53,562 bases of DNA from Nemertoderma westbladi (taxonomy: Eukaryota; Xenacoelomorpha; Nemertodermatida; Nemertodermatidae), in contig JAUCBJ010007783.1 in the NCBI GenBank assembly GCA_032718475.1, positions 1 to 53,562 on the forward strand, read 5' to 3'. Shown here piece by piece: positions 19,075 through 29,725 of this stretch. The position numbers were made by a program, and so were the translations under genes. The notes below the pieces were generated by a model. That model ran no database searches. It was not told the origin of the DNA and was given only the letters and a program-made list of their open reading frames with translations. How positions within the stretch are numbered: the stretch's first letter is position 1; every line of letters begins with the position of its first letter.

Positions 19075-22000
19075 TTACCAATCTGGGCTGGCTGTTGCCG
19101 TTTTCTTTAAAACAAACAGCGTGCCGTTTGGACTATCGCGGGCACCAAATATCCTAACGTACATTTGGTATGTAACCACTGGGCCGGATAAGTCTTCATT
19201 CTCAAACCAGAGAAATCGAAGGCTATCCTGGTCTGCCTTACAGGCTCTTACCTGGTGGAACATCGCCTCAATGTCACAAGTAAATGCGAATCGCCGCTGT
19301 CTAAAACGCAACAGTATTCCTATCAAATAATTGTTCAGGTTGGGTCCGTCCATCAACTCTGAATTCAGGGACATACCTCTATAGACTGCTGCGCAGTCGT
19401 TGACTACTCGGACTTTGTCTGGCTTGTCAGGGTGAGTCACATAGTGGTGTGGGAGGTAATAAGTCTGGTCTGTCACTAAGTCAGGGTCCTCTACCTTCCC
19501 AGCAAATCCCTTGGCGAAATAGTTGTTGATCTGAGCGCAATACTTCTCCCTAATGTCCGGATTCTTCAACAACCGAGCCCTTACTCCGTTCAATCTTTTC
19601 AAGGCTAAGCTGTAGTTGTTCTCCAACTTAGGAGGTTGTCGACGCCACAACATTCCAACTTCAAAATGTCCTGTCGGTAGTAGACGTATGGTATCTTCCA
19701 TCATCTCCAGCGACCGTTTCTCATCAGTAGACATGGCTAGGTCATATCCACCGGGTTCCATTGCGTCCCTATCCAGCCATTCGACGGTTTTGGCTCCTGT
19801 CTCGAGGTCCTGGCGTATCAATTCCTTCTGCAATTCCTCCTCACTGTATTGGAAAATGTCGAGGTCTCGATATTTAGCCACCTGACCCTCCACTATGTCG
19901 GTATAAGTCAAAACGTTACTCAGATAAGTAGCGTGGGCCGCTGAACCAGACCCACGGGTCTGATAACAGTAGTCCTCGGGTTCACTATCTGTCCGGTCGT
20001 TATGAAGTGGTTCCGACAACCTAACATTATCGGGAATCAACTTCTCGTCCGACTCGCTAACGTCACTATAATGGTCAATACAGGTTCTCCTAAACTCGTC
20101 TATGTCTGGTGGTTCTACTAACGGTGGTTGAGTTATAGGCTGTAATCCGTCGTATCTATCTATTGGCTTGTCGCCACCTGTAAACTCATAAGACATGGGT
20201 ACTCTTGTATACCAACCTAATATAGTCCTATGGGCATGTGGCCCATTGACATGCGGCTCAGCTGGTCTCATTTCCCATATCTGGTGTGCGATCAGCTGTT
20301 CTGCACCAATCAACATAGAAACATTCCTATAACCTACCTGGTGTCTGGGTACTCTGAGCTTGTCAAAATACTCCTGTGCTATGGGACTCATCGGTGGCAC
20401 CTTACCTAACTGCCTGCTGAACCCCTTCATAGCTAGACACTTAAATCCGTCTAATGGCAAAGCTCTCCGTTCTTGTTGAGTATGTTGGTCTCTCGGTAGT
20501 AGGGAGTCTAGTTCTACCGAAATTCTGTGTCCCTTGAGGTCTCCTACCCCGTGCATAGACTTCAACTCTATTTGTATTTCCTCGGCGTCCTGGAAGCTAG
20601 AAACAGCACTCGCCACTTCCTCGTCGATATACGATAATGTGGACACAGTGTCCAACATCACATATATTCGCTTCGATCCCTTATCTCCAGTAAGTTTCAC
20701 CGGAATCACGCTAAATATTTCTGACGTGGCCGATGATAAATACGTCCGCGCGCTGGTCGATGAACTATCCGCGGTGAAACCTTGGCAGGTCACCTCTCTC
20801 GCGCTCGACTCGCCATCCTCGTCCGACGAACCTGGTTGGTAACCATCGTCTTGAATGCTGGCATACGTATTTATTCTTATCGATACGGGATCTCTGCTCC
20901 CCTTCCTTTGAGGATTTCTCTGTAAGTAACGGTCCGTTAGGGTATGGAAATCCGCATGTAGCAACTTGTGATGTAGTCTGCCACATTCCATGCATCCGTC
21001 CTTGCTGTTCGGGCACTGCCGCCGTACATGACCTGGCGCAAGACATGCCCAACAGGTGTCCAACGTCCGCACTTGAACTCTTCTCTGTTCCGAATTTAAT
21101 TCTTTGAACCGTCTGCAACTATCTAACTTATGGTCGTCAGATCTTACCTCCTTTAGTAAACAGTATTGGCAACCTACAAATCCATCCGGCAACTCCTGTT
21201 GCTTTAACCTAGGTCTATCTAACCGCTCACCTGACCATACTCGCGAGTCTGATCTAAAGGCTGGGGTACTCGAATTATATCTGTCTACTGAGTTAAATGT
21301 CACAGTGGTCCTGTCATCGTCAAAACTTACCATAGACTTACCGGTAACAGGTTTAGACTCTCTCATATTCTCCTCTGAGAAGTTTGATTTCATCTCTGCT
21401 ACTGCGTCTGTGGCTATCATGTCATGGATATGTTGAAGTGTCAACACCTTACCTTGACCCTCCAACTTATTCTCTAATTTGCGCCATTTCTGTCGATAAC
21501 GCATGTTTAAACGTCTTATTACGCTTTTCAAAACTTCGGCGTGATCACCATGATTAGGTAGATTCACCGTCCTCAAGATGTCCAATGTGTTCGAAATAGC
21601 GTTCGCTAAGTTCAACAGCTCTAACGGAGTTGTAATCCTTCCGCCCTTACCCAAGTCTTCCACTATCGACTGTGCCATCTTGGTTTTATTCCCGTAGATG
21701 TCACTAAGCGTCTTCATTGCTAACTCGAATGCTCTTTCATTACCAACGAAGTTGTCAGCAATGGCTATAGGTTCTCGATGGAGCATTTGAAGCAAGTAGT
21801 TGAACTTCTCGTTGGGAGTAAAGGTGCTGTTGGTCAGCTGTTCGTCGACATAGGTTTTGAACGTCCTCCAATGCTTATGGTTGCCCATAAACTTCTGGGG
21901 TTGTTGCGTCGGCAGTCCTTGCCTAGCAGCAAACTTACCTATGTCTCTAAGGGTTGCGTCGTTCCGGGTTAACAAATGGTTTAGTTCCGCAGGGTTGTTA

Positions 22001-22968
22001 AGTCTGGTCCTTTCCTGGGGATTAAAACTTAACTGCTCTGCGTCCGTCCTTCTTTCCTTATAGTTTCGGGACTTCTGACGTCTCATGTCTTCCTCTTCAT
22101 TGCTCGATTCTGTGTCAGTCCTTAGCGCTCGTGTTGGTTTGCGCGCCGAGGCCATGACCCAGGCTTCTTGTATAAACTTTTCGGCCGAGTTTTTGAAATC
22201 GGGATTATGTATCGTCGGGACAGGCGTTCTTACCTGACGTCTATGTGGTATAGTTGCCTCCGATATGCGTACTCGTTGACTAGGTTGGACTTTATCTAAC
22301 TCAGGCCTGCTAGGATTAGAATTACTTCTTACCTGGGCTGCTTCCTTTAACCGTAGGTTACTAAGCATGCCCATTATAGGTTGGATGTGCGGTGATATAG
22401 CTTGCGCTAAACTAGCACTTAACTCATCCCTCGTAATAAATTCCTGGCTAGGGTTCTGTTGTATAGTCGGCTCTATCTGAGTAATCCGCTGTCTCTCATA
22501 TGATCCCTCTTCCGGTTTAACCCGGAAGTTCTCCGTCGAACTGGGTCGGCGCTCCGTCCGCGTATTCCAAACCCGCGGGTTCGGTTCGCCCAATACTCGG
22601 CCCGTCGGAGTTTCTCCTCTAAACTCTTCGTTGTCACGTTCGGTGTGTAGTGGTGCGGTGTTCTGATGACGTGGATCCTGCGCGATGGGTGAAGCACTAA
22701 TACCAACTGGTGTGCGATATGTAGAGAACGGTTTAGCGATCCGAGTACTCGTAATAGCTGGACCGGGTATAGGAATTCTGGTCGTCGTCGACTCGCGTAT
22801 AGTCGGAGTTCTCGCTTCCTGTTCGGCCTTCTGCAGTGCGAACAGTTCTCGCAACTCAGTACCTACACTCGCCCCACATTCTTCGATCATTCGCATCCCC
22901 TTCTCGGCGATTTCATTCGCCTTCCTGGTCCGTTCTTCGCTCTCTAAGTTTAGTCTCGCACTTTCCAA
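19075..22968 (-). CDS. element B Gag-protease-RT polyprotein (1297 codons)
   Basis: This is the largest frame of the window. Residues 1-250: a charged, partly coiled N-terminal part continuing the Glu/Arg-rich region upstream. About 355-505: the Gag capsid-like core (MGNHKHWRTFKTYVDEQL begins it). 600-671: Cys/His knuckles of BEL/Pao type (CQYCLLKE ... CWACLAPGHVRRQC ... CMECGRLHHKLLH). 760-795: aspartic protease, but the active-site triplet reads D773-T-V instead of DTG or DSG, which should abolish activity. 1110-1295: RT palm, with KVRVVNDCAAVYRGMSLN and the first catalytic Asp in CDIEAMFHQV. The frame ends after FGARDSPNGT, just before the YMDD box. The upstream Gag coding runs in other frames at 23042-24389. 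Confidence 0.9.
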   Translation of the reverse strand: MESARLNLESEERTRKANEIAEKGMRMIEECGASVGTELRELFALQKAEQEARTPTIRESTTTRIPIPGPAITSTRIAKPFSTYRTPVGISASPIAQDPRHQNTAPLHTERDNEEFRGETPTGRVLGEPNPRVWNTRTERRPSSTENFRVKPEEGSYERQRITQIEPTIQQNPSQEFITRDELSASLAQAISPHIQPIMGMLSNLRLKEAAQVRSNSNPSRPELDKVQPSQRVRISEATIPHRRQVRTPVPTIHNPDFKNSAEKFIQEAWVMASARKPTRALRTDTESSNEEEDMRRQKSRNYKERRTDAEQLSFNPQERTRLNNPAELNHLLTRNDATLRDIGKFAARQGLPTQQPQKFMGNHKHWRTFKTYVDEQLTNSTFTPNEKFNYLLQMLHREPIAIADNFVGNERAFELAMKTLSDIYGNKTKMAQSIVEDLGKGGRITTPLELLNLANAISNTLDILRTVNLPNHGDHAEVLKSVIRRLNMRYRQKWRKLENKLEGQGKVLTLQHIHDMIATDAVAEMKSNFSEENMRESKPVTGKSMVSFDDDRTTVTFNSVDRYNSSTPAFRSDSRVWSGERLDRPRLKQQELPDGFVGCQYCLLKEVRSDDHKLDSCRRFKELNSEQRRVQVRTLDTCWACLAPGHVRRQCPNSKDGCMECGRLHHKLLHADFHTLTDRYLQRNPQRKGSRDPVSIRINTYASIQDDGYQPGSSDEDGESSAREVTCQGFTADSSSTSARTYLSSATSEIFSVIPVKLTGDKGSKRIYVMLDTVSTLSYIDEEVASAVSSFQDAEEIQIELKSMHGVGDLKGHRISVELDSLLPRDQHTQQERRALPLDGFKCLAMKGFSRQLGKVPPMSPIAQEYFDKLRVPRHQVGYRNVSMLIGAEQLIAHQIWEMRPAEPHVNGPHAHRTILGWYTRVPMSYEFTGGDKPIDRYDGLQPITQPPLVEPPDIDEFRRTCIDHYSDVSESDEKLIPDNVRLSEPLHNDRTDSEPEDYCYQTRGSGSAAHATYLSNVLTYTDIVEGQVAKYRDLDIFQYSEEELQKELIRQDLETGAKTVEWLDRDAMEPGGYDLAMSTDEKRSLEMMEDTIRLLPTGHFEVGMLWRRQPPKLENNYSLALKRLNGVRARLLKNPDIREKYCAQINNYFAKGFAGKVEDPDLVTDQTYYLPHHYVTHPDKPDKVRVVNDCAAVYRGMSLNSELMDGPNLNNYLIGILLRFRQRRFAFTCDIEAMFHQVRACKADQDSLRFLWFENEDLSGPVVTYQMYVRIFGARDSPNGTLFVLKKTATASPDW

Positions 22969-23041
22969 CTGCGCCAGTTTACGTTCTTCTTCTTCCCTCG
23001 CTCATCTCGCTGCGCTCTCTTCTTCCACACGCGCCTTTTCT

Positions 23042-23644
23042 TCATACAATGTGCATCTTCGTTTCTCGATCTGGAGTTCGCGTTCCTTGCGCTCGCGTTC
23101 GAGTTGAAGCTCGCGTTCCTTCTGTTCTTGCTCGAGTTCCTTGCGCTCGCATTCGAGTTGAAGTTTGCGTTCTCTTTGTTCGCGTTCGAGTTCCTTGCGC
23201 TCGCGTTTGGCTTGAAGCTCGTGTTCCTTTTGTTCGTTCGCGCTTACTTATGTCCTCCAACTCTCGTAGCTCTGCGTCCAACTTACGTGTGTGCTCCCGT
23301 TCTCGTTCGGCATCCTTCTGTGCTTCCGATGCACGCAAAACTTCCGCCTGTTGTTCGTCCAGTCGGCGTCTTCTCTCCTCTGCCGAGTTGTGAGAAACAA
23401 GGGATCTAGCACATATAACCTTCCCTCGCGCGTGACTAACCTGGGAATCGCCACTGTCTCTAGATGCATCGTCGGGTGGAGTCAACGTCCTCTGTTGGAT
23501 GTTCTCCGTCGTCGGTAGCACCTGGCCCGGTACCACCACTCCACTCTGCATCAGCCAGCTGGTAACTTCCCGCTGATACCTGCGCTCTTCTTTATCCTGC
23601 ATCTCTTCCCGCTCCACTAAGTTTCTCGACTCTGCATCACTCAC
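23042..23644 (-). pseudogene. element B Gag, coiled-coil segment with a frame break
   Basis: The first two thirds are Glu/Arg/Gln-rich with heptad-like stretches (EERRRRLDEQQAEVLRASEA). At about 23236-23243 the DNA reads TTCGTTCG where neighbouring repeat units have one TTCG, so four extra bases shift the frame. The remaining 50 residues (Thr/Arg-rich) are therefore out of frame. In the correct frame the DNA continues as a Glu/Arg/Leu repeat of about 30-bp units into the 1297-codon frame, with one TGA at about 23003 in between. The role is presumably Gag self-assembly. Confidence 0.7.
23060..23240 (-). repeat. coding minisatellite in gag of element B
   Basis: Degenerate units of about 54-57 bp containing TTCCTTGCGCTCGCGTTCGA (plus strand) repeat three to four times. 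On the coding strand they give alternating Glu/Arg/Lys-rich heptads. Confidence 0.75.
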
Positions 23645-23690
23645 CTGAGTCGCATGCGCTTGTGATGCCCATAGCAGCCAGTTCTCCGTC

Positions 23691-24389
23691 CTAACTCGCC
23701 GAAATCGCTCCGATAACGCGCGGTTGCTCCAACAAGGCTGCTAAAACCCTGTCGTAAATCCTCGTCGCCACGTCGCTCGACTGAGACTCCACTGCTCTCT
23801 TTGCTAGGACTGCAAGCTCCTCCTTCTGCTTGAATAACGCTGAGTTGTATCCCCTTCTAATCTCTACTAACCCTTCCCTTCCGATGTTCGCTGAGTCGGC
23901 TAACATCTTCCTTACCTTGTCCGCCGTCCGAGTTATATGTCCGGCATGCGCGCGAAGTTTCTTCTTTATCGCAACGTCCAGTTCTCTCTCGCTTACCTGC
24001 CTCACACTCGGTGGACTTGAAGGATTATTTCGGGAACTACGGGTACTCCTTATAGCCGCTGGGACCACGGCACTTACCATACCCTCAGGTCTGGAAACCG
24101 GGCTCTGGGCTCTCGCTTCTGCTACACTACCCTCCCTATCACTCACCTCTAGTCGGGCTGCTATACAATCCTTCCTTACAGTAGCGGTAGGGGATCCTAA
24201 TACTATTAACTCACCTTGTTCTTCCTCACTGGTTACTGTCTCGTCCTCCTGTTCACTTACGTCAGCGTCACTCGCTGCGTCGTCATAGTCGGCATTGTCG
24301 TCGACAGTTATGTCTACACTGTTATCAGTCGGCAGTCTGGCCGCCATCTCATAGCTGTCCTCTAGTGCCTCCTTGTCTGAGACACTCAT
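23691..24389 (-). CDS. element B Gag, N-terminal acidic protein (232 codons)
   Basis: ATG at 24389 is the first good start after the 5' LTR and leader. Residues 1-60 are very acidic (DNADYDDAASDADVSEQEDE). A Ser/Pro-rich linker follows to about residue 130. The C-terminal 100 residues are likely helical, with VSERELDVAIKKKLRAHAGH and KQKEELAVLAKRAVES. No named domain is recognised. Position at the 5' end of the internal region, and continuation into coiled-coil and capsid-core sequence after a frame change near 23690, make it the start of Gag. Val codons here are repeatedly followed by AG, giving GGTAAG words (see findings). Confidence 0.7.
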   Translation of the reverse strand: MSVSDKEALEDSYEMAARLPTDNSVDITVDDNADYDDAASDADVSEQEDETVTSEEEQGELIVLGSPTATVRKDCIAARLEVSDREGSVAEARAQSPVSRPEGMVSAVVPAAIRSTRSSRNNPSSPPSVRQVSERELDVAIKKKLRAHAGHITRTADKVRKMLADSANIGREGLVEIRRGYNSALFKQKEELAVLAKRAVESQSSDVATRIYDRVLAALLEQPRVIGAISAS

Positions 24390-25298
24390 TGTCTAAGTAA
24401 TATTTTGCCTTCCGGCTAAAATCTCGCAAAAATTCAAGATATATATATAATTTAATCGAAAATACGGTTAAATTATTTGTCAAATAATTGGTTGGTCCCA
24501 AAATGTCAAATAAATTCGCAATACAATATTGCGAATTTAATAGGATATAGTTATAGCAAAATACCGGTATAATATTTAAACAAAATATTATTCTATAGCT
24601 ATGATATAGCATTTAAATACCGGTATGACACAAAAATAATTTCTGAATCTAATTCAAAATATTCAAAAATGAATTTGCCACCCAAATATTTCTAATTTTA
24701 TATATAGCTCAAATCAACGTAATTTTATTTTTAAATATTATCAATCCACTAGCGCGTGGCTACACCTTTAGGTTGCGACACTCTCTCTCTCTCTCCAACT
24801 GAGCGATCCAAAACACCATGGCCGGCTAAACCTAACTATCCTAACTAATAAATTGAGTTCAGTTTCGCAGTTAAACAACCGGTAATTTTTTACTGCTTCC
24901 ACAAACACAATGGTACCAACAGAACAACCGACCTTGTTTGCTGTGAGATTCCACGTCCGCATCCAAAGTTTCAGTCTTTTCGCTGATTGCAAACCGAACC
25001 CGCAGGCCCACACAAACCCCAAACTCAGAAGCTCCGTCTCGCCATGTATCTCCAGATGGTATAAAATAATTAAGCGGTTATCCAACATACCGGTACAAAA
25101 ACTCTAGATTTTATTATATAAATTTTGGCCGAAACTGAATTCTCACAAAACTAGCTAAAATTTTCAAAAAACTTACTAATTTACAATTTACCCTAACGGC
25201 CCAAATGAATTGCTGTATTCCGCGATTAGTGAACAAATGTTACTTCTCACTGTTGCAAAGCAACAGTAAAAAATAAAAGTAAAAAAAATGGTTCTTAC
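24390..25298 (-). promoter_or_regulatory. 5' leader of element B
   Basis: This is about 900 bases between the 5' LTR and the gag ATG, unusually long for the superfamily. It is AT-rich, with a CT microsatellite at 24780-24797. Directly inside the LTR the sequence in the element's direction is GTAAGAACC, which does not look like a standard TGG primer-binding site. Another candidate, TTTTGGGACCAACC, lies about 800 bases further in (plus-strand 24484-24505). Neither is convincing. Confidence 0.4.
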
Positions 25299-27394
25299 TG
25301 TTAAACAGGGGCGATCAGGAGCGCGTTATTACTGCCGCACTGCAGCACTGCTGCTAAACACAAAACTGCTTCTCACCGCCGGATGGCGCCAACCTGGCAG
25401 TCCGCTAATATATTTTACTAATTTTTATACGGCTCCTGCAAATCGCTTGTTCCTTTCTCTGTTGATCGCTCAACAGAGAGCTAACTGTTCGAATCTATGA
25501 GCCACGCGGGAATAACCAAAACAATAAACCCGAATCGGCTCCCTAAGCTACTTAAAACGAGTGCGGGTGACCTAGCACTCAGAGTTCACTTAACGCAAAA
25601 TACTGGAATTCACTGGCAGAACACGTTGAATGTGAGAATGTTTTAATGTTAAGGGGGGTAGATCTGTTACTTTCCTAGGTGCTGAAACTTGGCCTTTGGC
25701 TGGTTTTAGACTAGCAAACTTACTACTGCTGTACTGTATACTGGACACTGCTGTCAGCCCGTTGCCCCGCTATTTTCAAATAACCGCCTAGCGTGAATAG
25801 TCTACAGTATTCTAAAACAATTACTTAAAACTACTCTCCGCTATGCTGTGTACAAATTCTTATTTTATTTTATCGCTAAATTAATTACAGTCATAAATAC
25901 AAATTCGCGTACTAATTACTAGATATTCCAGAATATGTACTTCTAATTTATTACGTACTGGGGCTTATACTAGCAACAGTCTAAATACGGTATTATTTTG
26001 ACCTAATTCTGTAATTAGCAATTAATAAGCATAAACTAAGAAATGGAAATCAATCAAAGGGAGAGGCGCCTATCTAAGCATTCACATTTAAGAATCAGGC
26101 ACTCTTTAGCAACACAACACAAATAGCGTAGCACTAAGTTAGTAGTACGGCAGTATGGCAGATAGTGCTAACTACACCAATCAGCTAGTGCACTAAATAC
26201 CCGTACATTAGTACATCAGTATACCAGTATTAGTCATCCAATCAGTCAATCAGTCAGTCAGTCAGTGTAAGAACCACAGGTCACCCAAAGCCACACATGG
26301 GACTCCTAACTAAACCCAAATTCTGCCCCCCTAAAACTACAAAGTAGAGACGGAAATCTGGATCGTCAGCCCCCTAATACTGTAACAGCGGCTGGTCCCC
26401 GGTCCTCAACTGACTAGCTCCGACCGCAACAGTGGCCCCCGCCAGCGTCGCCCCACTTTGGATCCTCTGCACTCCCTTCCGTCGCTTCCCCCCAGTGCGC
26501 CCGCCTACCGGTACCTTAGCCCTCCATTAGAATGAATAGCTACCGTAGCGGCACATGCAAATCACAAAGTCTGACAGTCTAAGAAATCCCGTGGGATTAT
26601 CACATCTTAAATCACATAGGAATTAATAATCAAAAGTAGAAATCATAATTCAAGGTTGTAATTTGTGAGAGATTAAGAATTAATGAGAGATTAAGATTTA
26701 ACAAAAAACAGAAACCAGAAACAAAACTACAATACTGCCACTGGTACTGCTGTAACCACTGAGAGATTAAGATGCACATACCGGAAATACAGCCAATTTA
26801 TAGGTGATGCAACAGGGATGACGCAATATTCCTCTCATTGGTTCCCCAATCCGTCCCGCCATCAGACCAACCTGGAACAGCTGGGCCAATAAGGAAGCCG
26901 GATTGTGAACCTCATGGCTCCCAAATCGCAAATTATTACCATATATGGTAATGGATCACGTCCCTGGCTGCTGAATGGTTAGGATTGCGTCCCTGGATGC
27001 TGGCCCTAATCATTAATTTCGCGATATTTACAGTACACTAAGCACAATCTAATATAAAGCTAATTTTAAAAGACAAATACAACGAAATCAATGCAATACA
27101 CGATTAGTTCGATTAATACCAATAACAGCAAGCTTGCATCAAGGTTTTTATAGGAAACGTGCTACCGTAAAGCTATTTATTTATGTTTTATTACAAAATT
27201 ACGTACGTAGGGCTACATACTGTATAAAATGGATAAATACAAAAATATGGGCGTTTTATTTTCCTTATCTAAATACTTTTGCGCGTCATTGTGCTTATCT
27301 AAATAAATATACTGCATAATGGCTAATAAATTATACTGTATAACGCTAATAAATTATACTGTATAATACGGCTACAGCGCCATATATCGTAACA
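25299..27394 (-). repeat. 5' LTR of element B (2096 bp, intact)
   Basis: The plus-strand view starts TGTTAAACAGGGGC and ends CCATATATCGTAACA, giving the inverted TGTTA..TAACA ends of an LTR. It aligns throughout with the split LTR at 5697-13407 and supplies the empty sites for both hAT-like insertions. At 2.1 kb it is far longer than most BEL/Pao LTRs. It contains no coding frame of note. Confidence 0.95.
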
Positions 27395-27399
27395 ACTTG
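27395..27399. repeat. right target-site duplication of element B
   Basis: ACTTG, identical to 5692-5696. Confidence 0.93.
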
Positions 27400-29331
27400 A
27401 GTGCTGATACTAGAGAGGTGGTAAAAGGTTTAGGTTCCGATGGGAAGGCATATACGGTTGCACTGCAAATGCTCAAAGAGCAGTTCGCACACCCTAGCCT
27501 AATCGTGAGGGCCTTCACCTCCTCAATAACATCCGGCTCAATGGTTCCTGCTGACAATAAGTCAGCCTTAAGAACATTTTCAATATCCGTTACCATAGGG
27601 GTGCATACATTAAAACGTATGGGACGTTTAGAGAGTGTATTATATTCGCCGGATATATTACGTGGTGCATATAATAGACTCCCTTTTCGTTTAAGAGAAC
27701 GTTGGTGCGAAACTTGTCAGCGTATCAGACCAAGGGAAGAACCGACCTTGGTACATTTTGAAGAATGGCTGAGGCAAAGAGTAAAGGTTGCTTTCGAACC
27801 TTCAGTTATGCCAATAGAGGATTGGAGTTCAGCATCTAATGCCAAAACTAGGCCGAATCTAAATACCCCCGGCAATGTTGTTCAAAAATCGGTTCCATTC
27901 AGACGGCCGGCGCCGTTAATATCAAATTACGCTTCTTCAGTTATTACTGAATCTAATAAAACAACAAAGCCAGATTCACGGCAAAATTACATATCTCAGT
28001 TCAAACCAACGGTATCAAAAGGCTTACCCAATGAAACATCAGAACATATTAGAGATATATGTTTGGTTTGCAATGGATCCCATTTAATATATAGGTGTTC
28101 AAAATTTATTGGCATGACACCCGATAATCAGGGAAAAGTAGACAATGCTCTTTGCACCAACTGTCTCAAACATAATCATCACGCATCTAAATGTTCATCA
28201 ATTCATTCTTGTCATGTGTCTAATTGCAATCAGCGACACCACACGCTATTGCATGACTATTTTAAATCACACAGGCAAGATTCCAAGCACATAAGTTGTA
28301 ATACTACAACAAATAACGAAACATCTGTGTTTTTACCTACTGTGCCTATTAAGATTATTTCTCCTAACGGTGAAACTCTTAATAATCATGCCCTTCTTGA
28401 TGCATGCAGTGAGACCTCCTTCATACGTAAGGATATCGCTGATGCACTCAATCTAGATGGGGAAATTAAATGTATAAAATTAAACGGCCTGGTTGGAAAA
28501 AGTGGAGACCAAAAACGAAAGCGTGTTTACTTTTCCATATCAGGGCATCATCCATATAACACAATTTTCTATGTTGATGAAGCATACGTGCTTCCTTCAA
28601 TGAATGCACCATCCCGATCATTCGCCTTTGATAGCAATGATAGTCAATTTGATTATTTGCAGGGCCTTGATTTATCCTGCAATGAACGACCAGATGTAGC
28701 AGTAGTTATTGGGGCCAATGTACCTGATGCTCTGAATACTGCTGAAAGACGTGTGGGTGCATCAGGACAACCCCAAGCGCACTGTTCGGCACTGGGCTGG
28801 TATCTTTTAGGGAGATCTCAAACTAACACATCTAAAAATGACGAATTGGTTTTTTATACGACCACTGTTTCTGAAACAGATAGACTTGACAAACGTCTCG
28901 AGATGTTTTGGCGTACTGATGCATTTGGTACTACTCATGATTCTTGTGCTTCTCGATCAGTCGAAGACACAAGAGCCTTACAAATCATTGAACGAACGAT
29001 CAAGTTCGTTGATGGTCGTTATGAGATGGGGTTGCCCTGGAAACGTGACGCACCACGTCTTCCAGACAACACCCCCATGGCTACTCATAGACTTTTATCC
29101 CTTGAGAAGAAATTAGACAAAGACCATGATTTAGCTAAACGCTATACTGAAATAATAGATGGATACGAATCCAAAGGGTTTGCCCGTAAGCTAACAAAAG
29201 AGGAGTCACTGATTCCATCTAAAGTAACTTGGTATTTACCCCACCATGGGGTAACCCAACCAAACAAGCCTGGAAAACTTAAGAGTAGTTTTCGATGCCG
29301 CTGCAAAGTACAGTGGCACATCGGTAAATGA
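27395..29331 (+). CDS. element A Gag C-terminus, zinc knuckles, protease and RT start
   Basis: The open frame continues gag of A after the insertion; there is no start codon of its own. Residues 1-150 (counted from 27397): end of the Gag core (LGSDGKAYTVALQMLKEQFA). 222-286: BEL/Pao Cys/His knuckles (CLVCNGSHLIYRC ... CTNCLKHNHHASKC ... CNQRHHTLLH). 320-360: protease, where the active-site triplet reads D335-A-C rather than DTG/DSG. From about 545: the pre-RT and RT fingers (LPWKRDAPRLPDNTP, TWYLPHHGVTQPNKPGK). Near 29285 one extra base shifts the frame and translation stops at 29331. RT resumes in the next frame. Confidence 0.9.
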
Positions 29332-29725
29332 TCAGTTATTGACCGGACCTGACTTATTGAATAGCCTTATCGGAATTTTGTTGAGATTTCGTCAACATTT
29401 AGTTGCTATTACTGGTGATATAGAGGCTATGTATCACCAAGTGGGCGTTCAAGAGAGTGACCGACCCGCTTTGCGGTTTCTATGGCGAGGAGACAATAGA
29501 GTCGACCCGCCAAATGTTTATGAGATGACTCGCCATATCTCTGGCGCTGTTTCCTCTCAAACATGTGCAATCACGGGATTGCGACGTGCTGCTACCAATC
29601 AAGCTTCTTCATTTGATGCACTAACTGTAGCTACGGTTATACGAGACTTTTATTCGGATGATTTACTGACGTCTATGACTTCGACCACCATAGCAACAGG
29701 GGATTTCGCCTTACTAAATTCGTGA
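29332..29725 (+). pseudogene. element A reverse transcriptase, palm
   Basis: RT continues in a second frame from about 29290. It carries TGPDLLNSLIGILLRFRQ, the first catalytic Asp in GDIEAMYHQV, and RFLWRGD. The active-site box reads FYSDDLLTS: both Asp remain, but the usual hydrophobic second position (Val or Met) is Ser. The frame ends at 29725 and overlaps the next one by four bases, indicating another small lesion. Confidence 0.88.

Larger units (their letters stand above)
5697..27394 (-). mobile_element. giant BEL/Pao LTR retrotransposon B inside gag of A
   Basis: The element is bounded by TGTTA at 5697 and TAACA at 27394 and flanked by the 5-bp duplication ACTTG. Its genes run on the minus strand, so the right LTR (25299-27394) is its 5' LTR and the left one (5697-13407, interrupted) its 3' LTR. 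Without the two hAT-like insertions it measures about 16.1 kb, roughly twice a usual BEL/Pao element. The size comes from LTRs of about 2.1 kb and about 2.7 kb of extra DNA between integrase and the 3' LTR, holding two unexplained reading frames. LTR substitutions counted by eye are about 24 in 2.05 kb (near 1.2 per cent), so insertion is recent. Frame breaks in gag, RT and integrase make it non-autonomous as read. Confidence 0.94.

Noticed and set aside
23104-23518. Plus-strand Leu/Phe/Ala-rich frames opposite gag of B
   Set aside because: Mirror image of the Glu/Arg-rich coiled-coil coding on the minus strand.
27397-27399. Start codon of an independent protein at 27397
   Set aside because: The frame is the continuation of gag of element A across the insertion of B; TTG there is part of the ACTTG target duplication.
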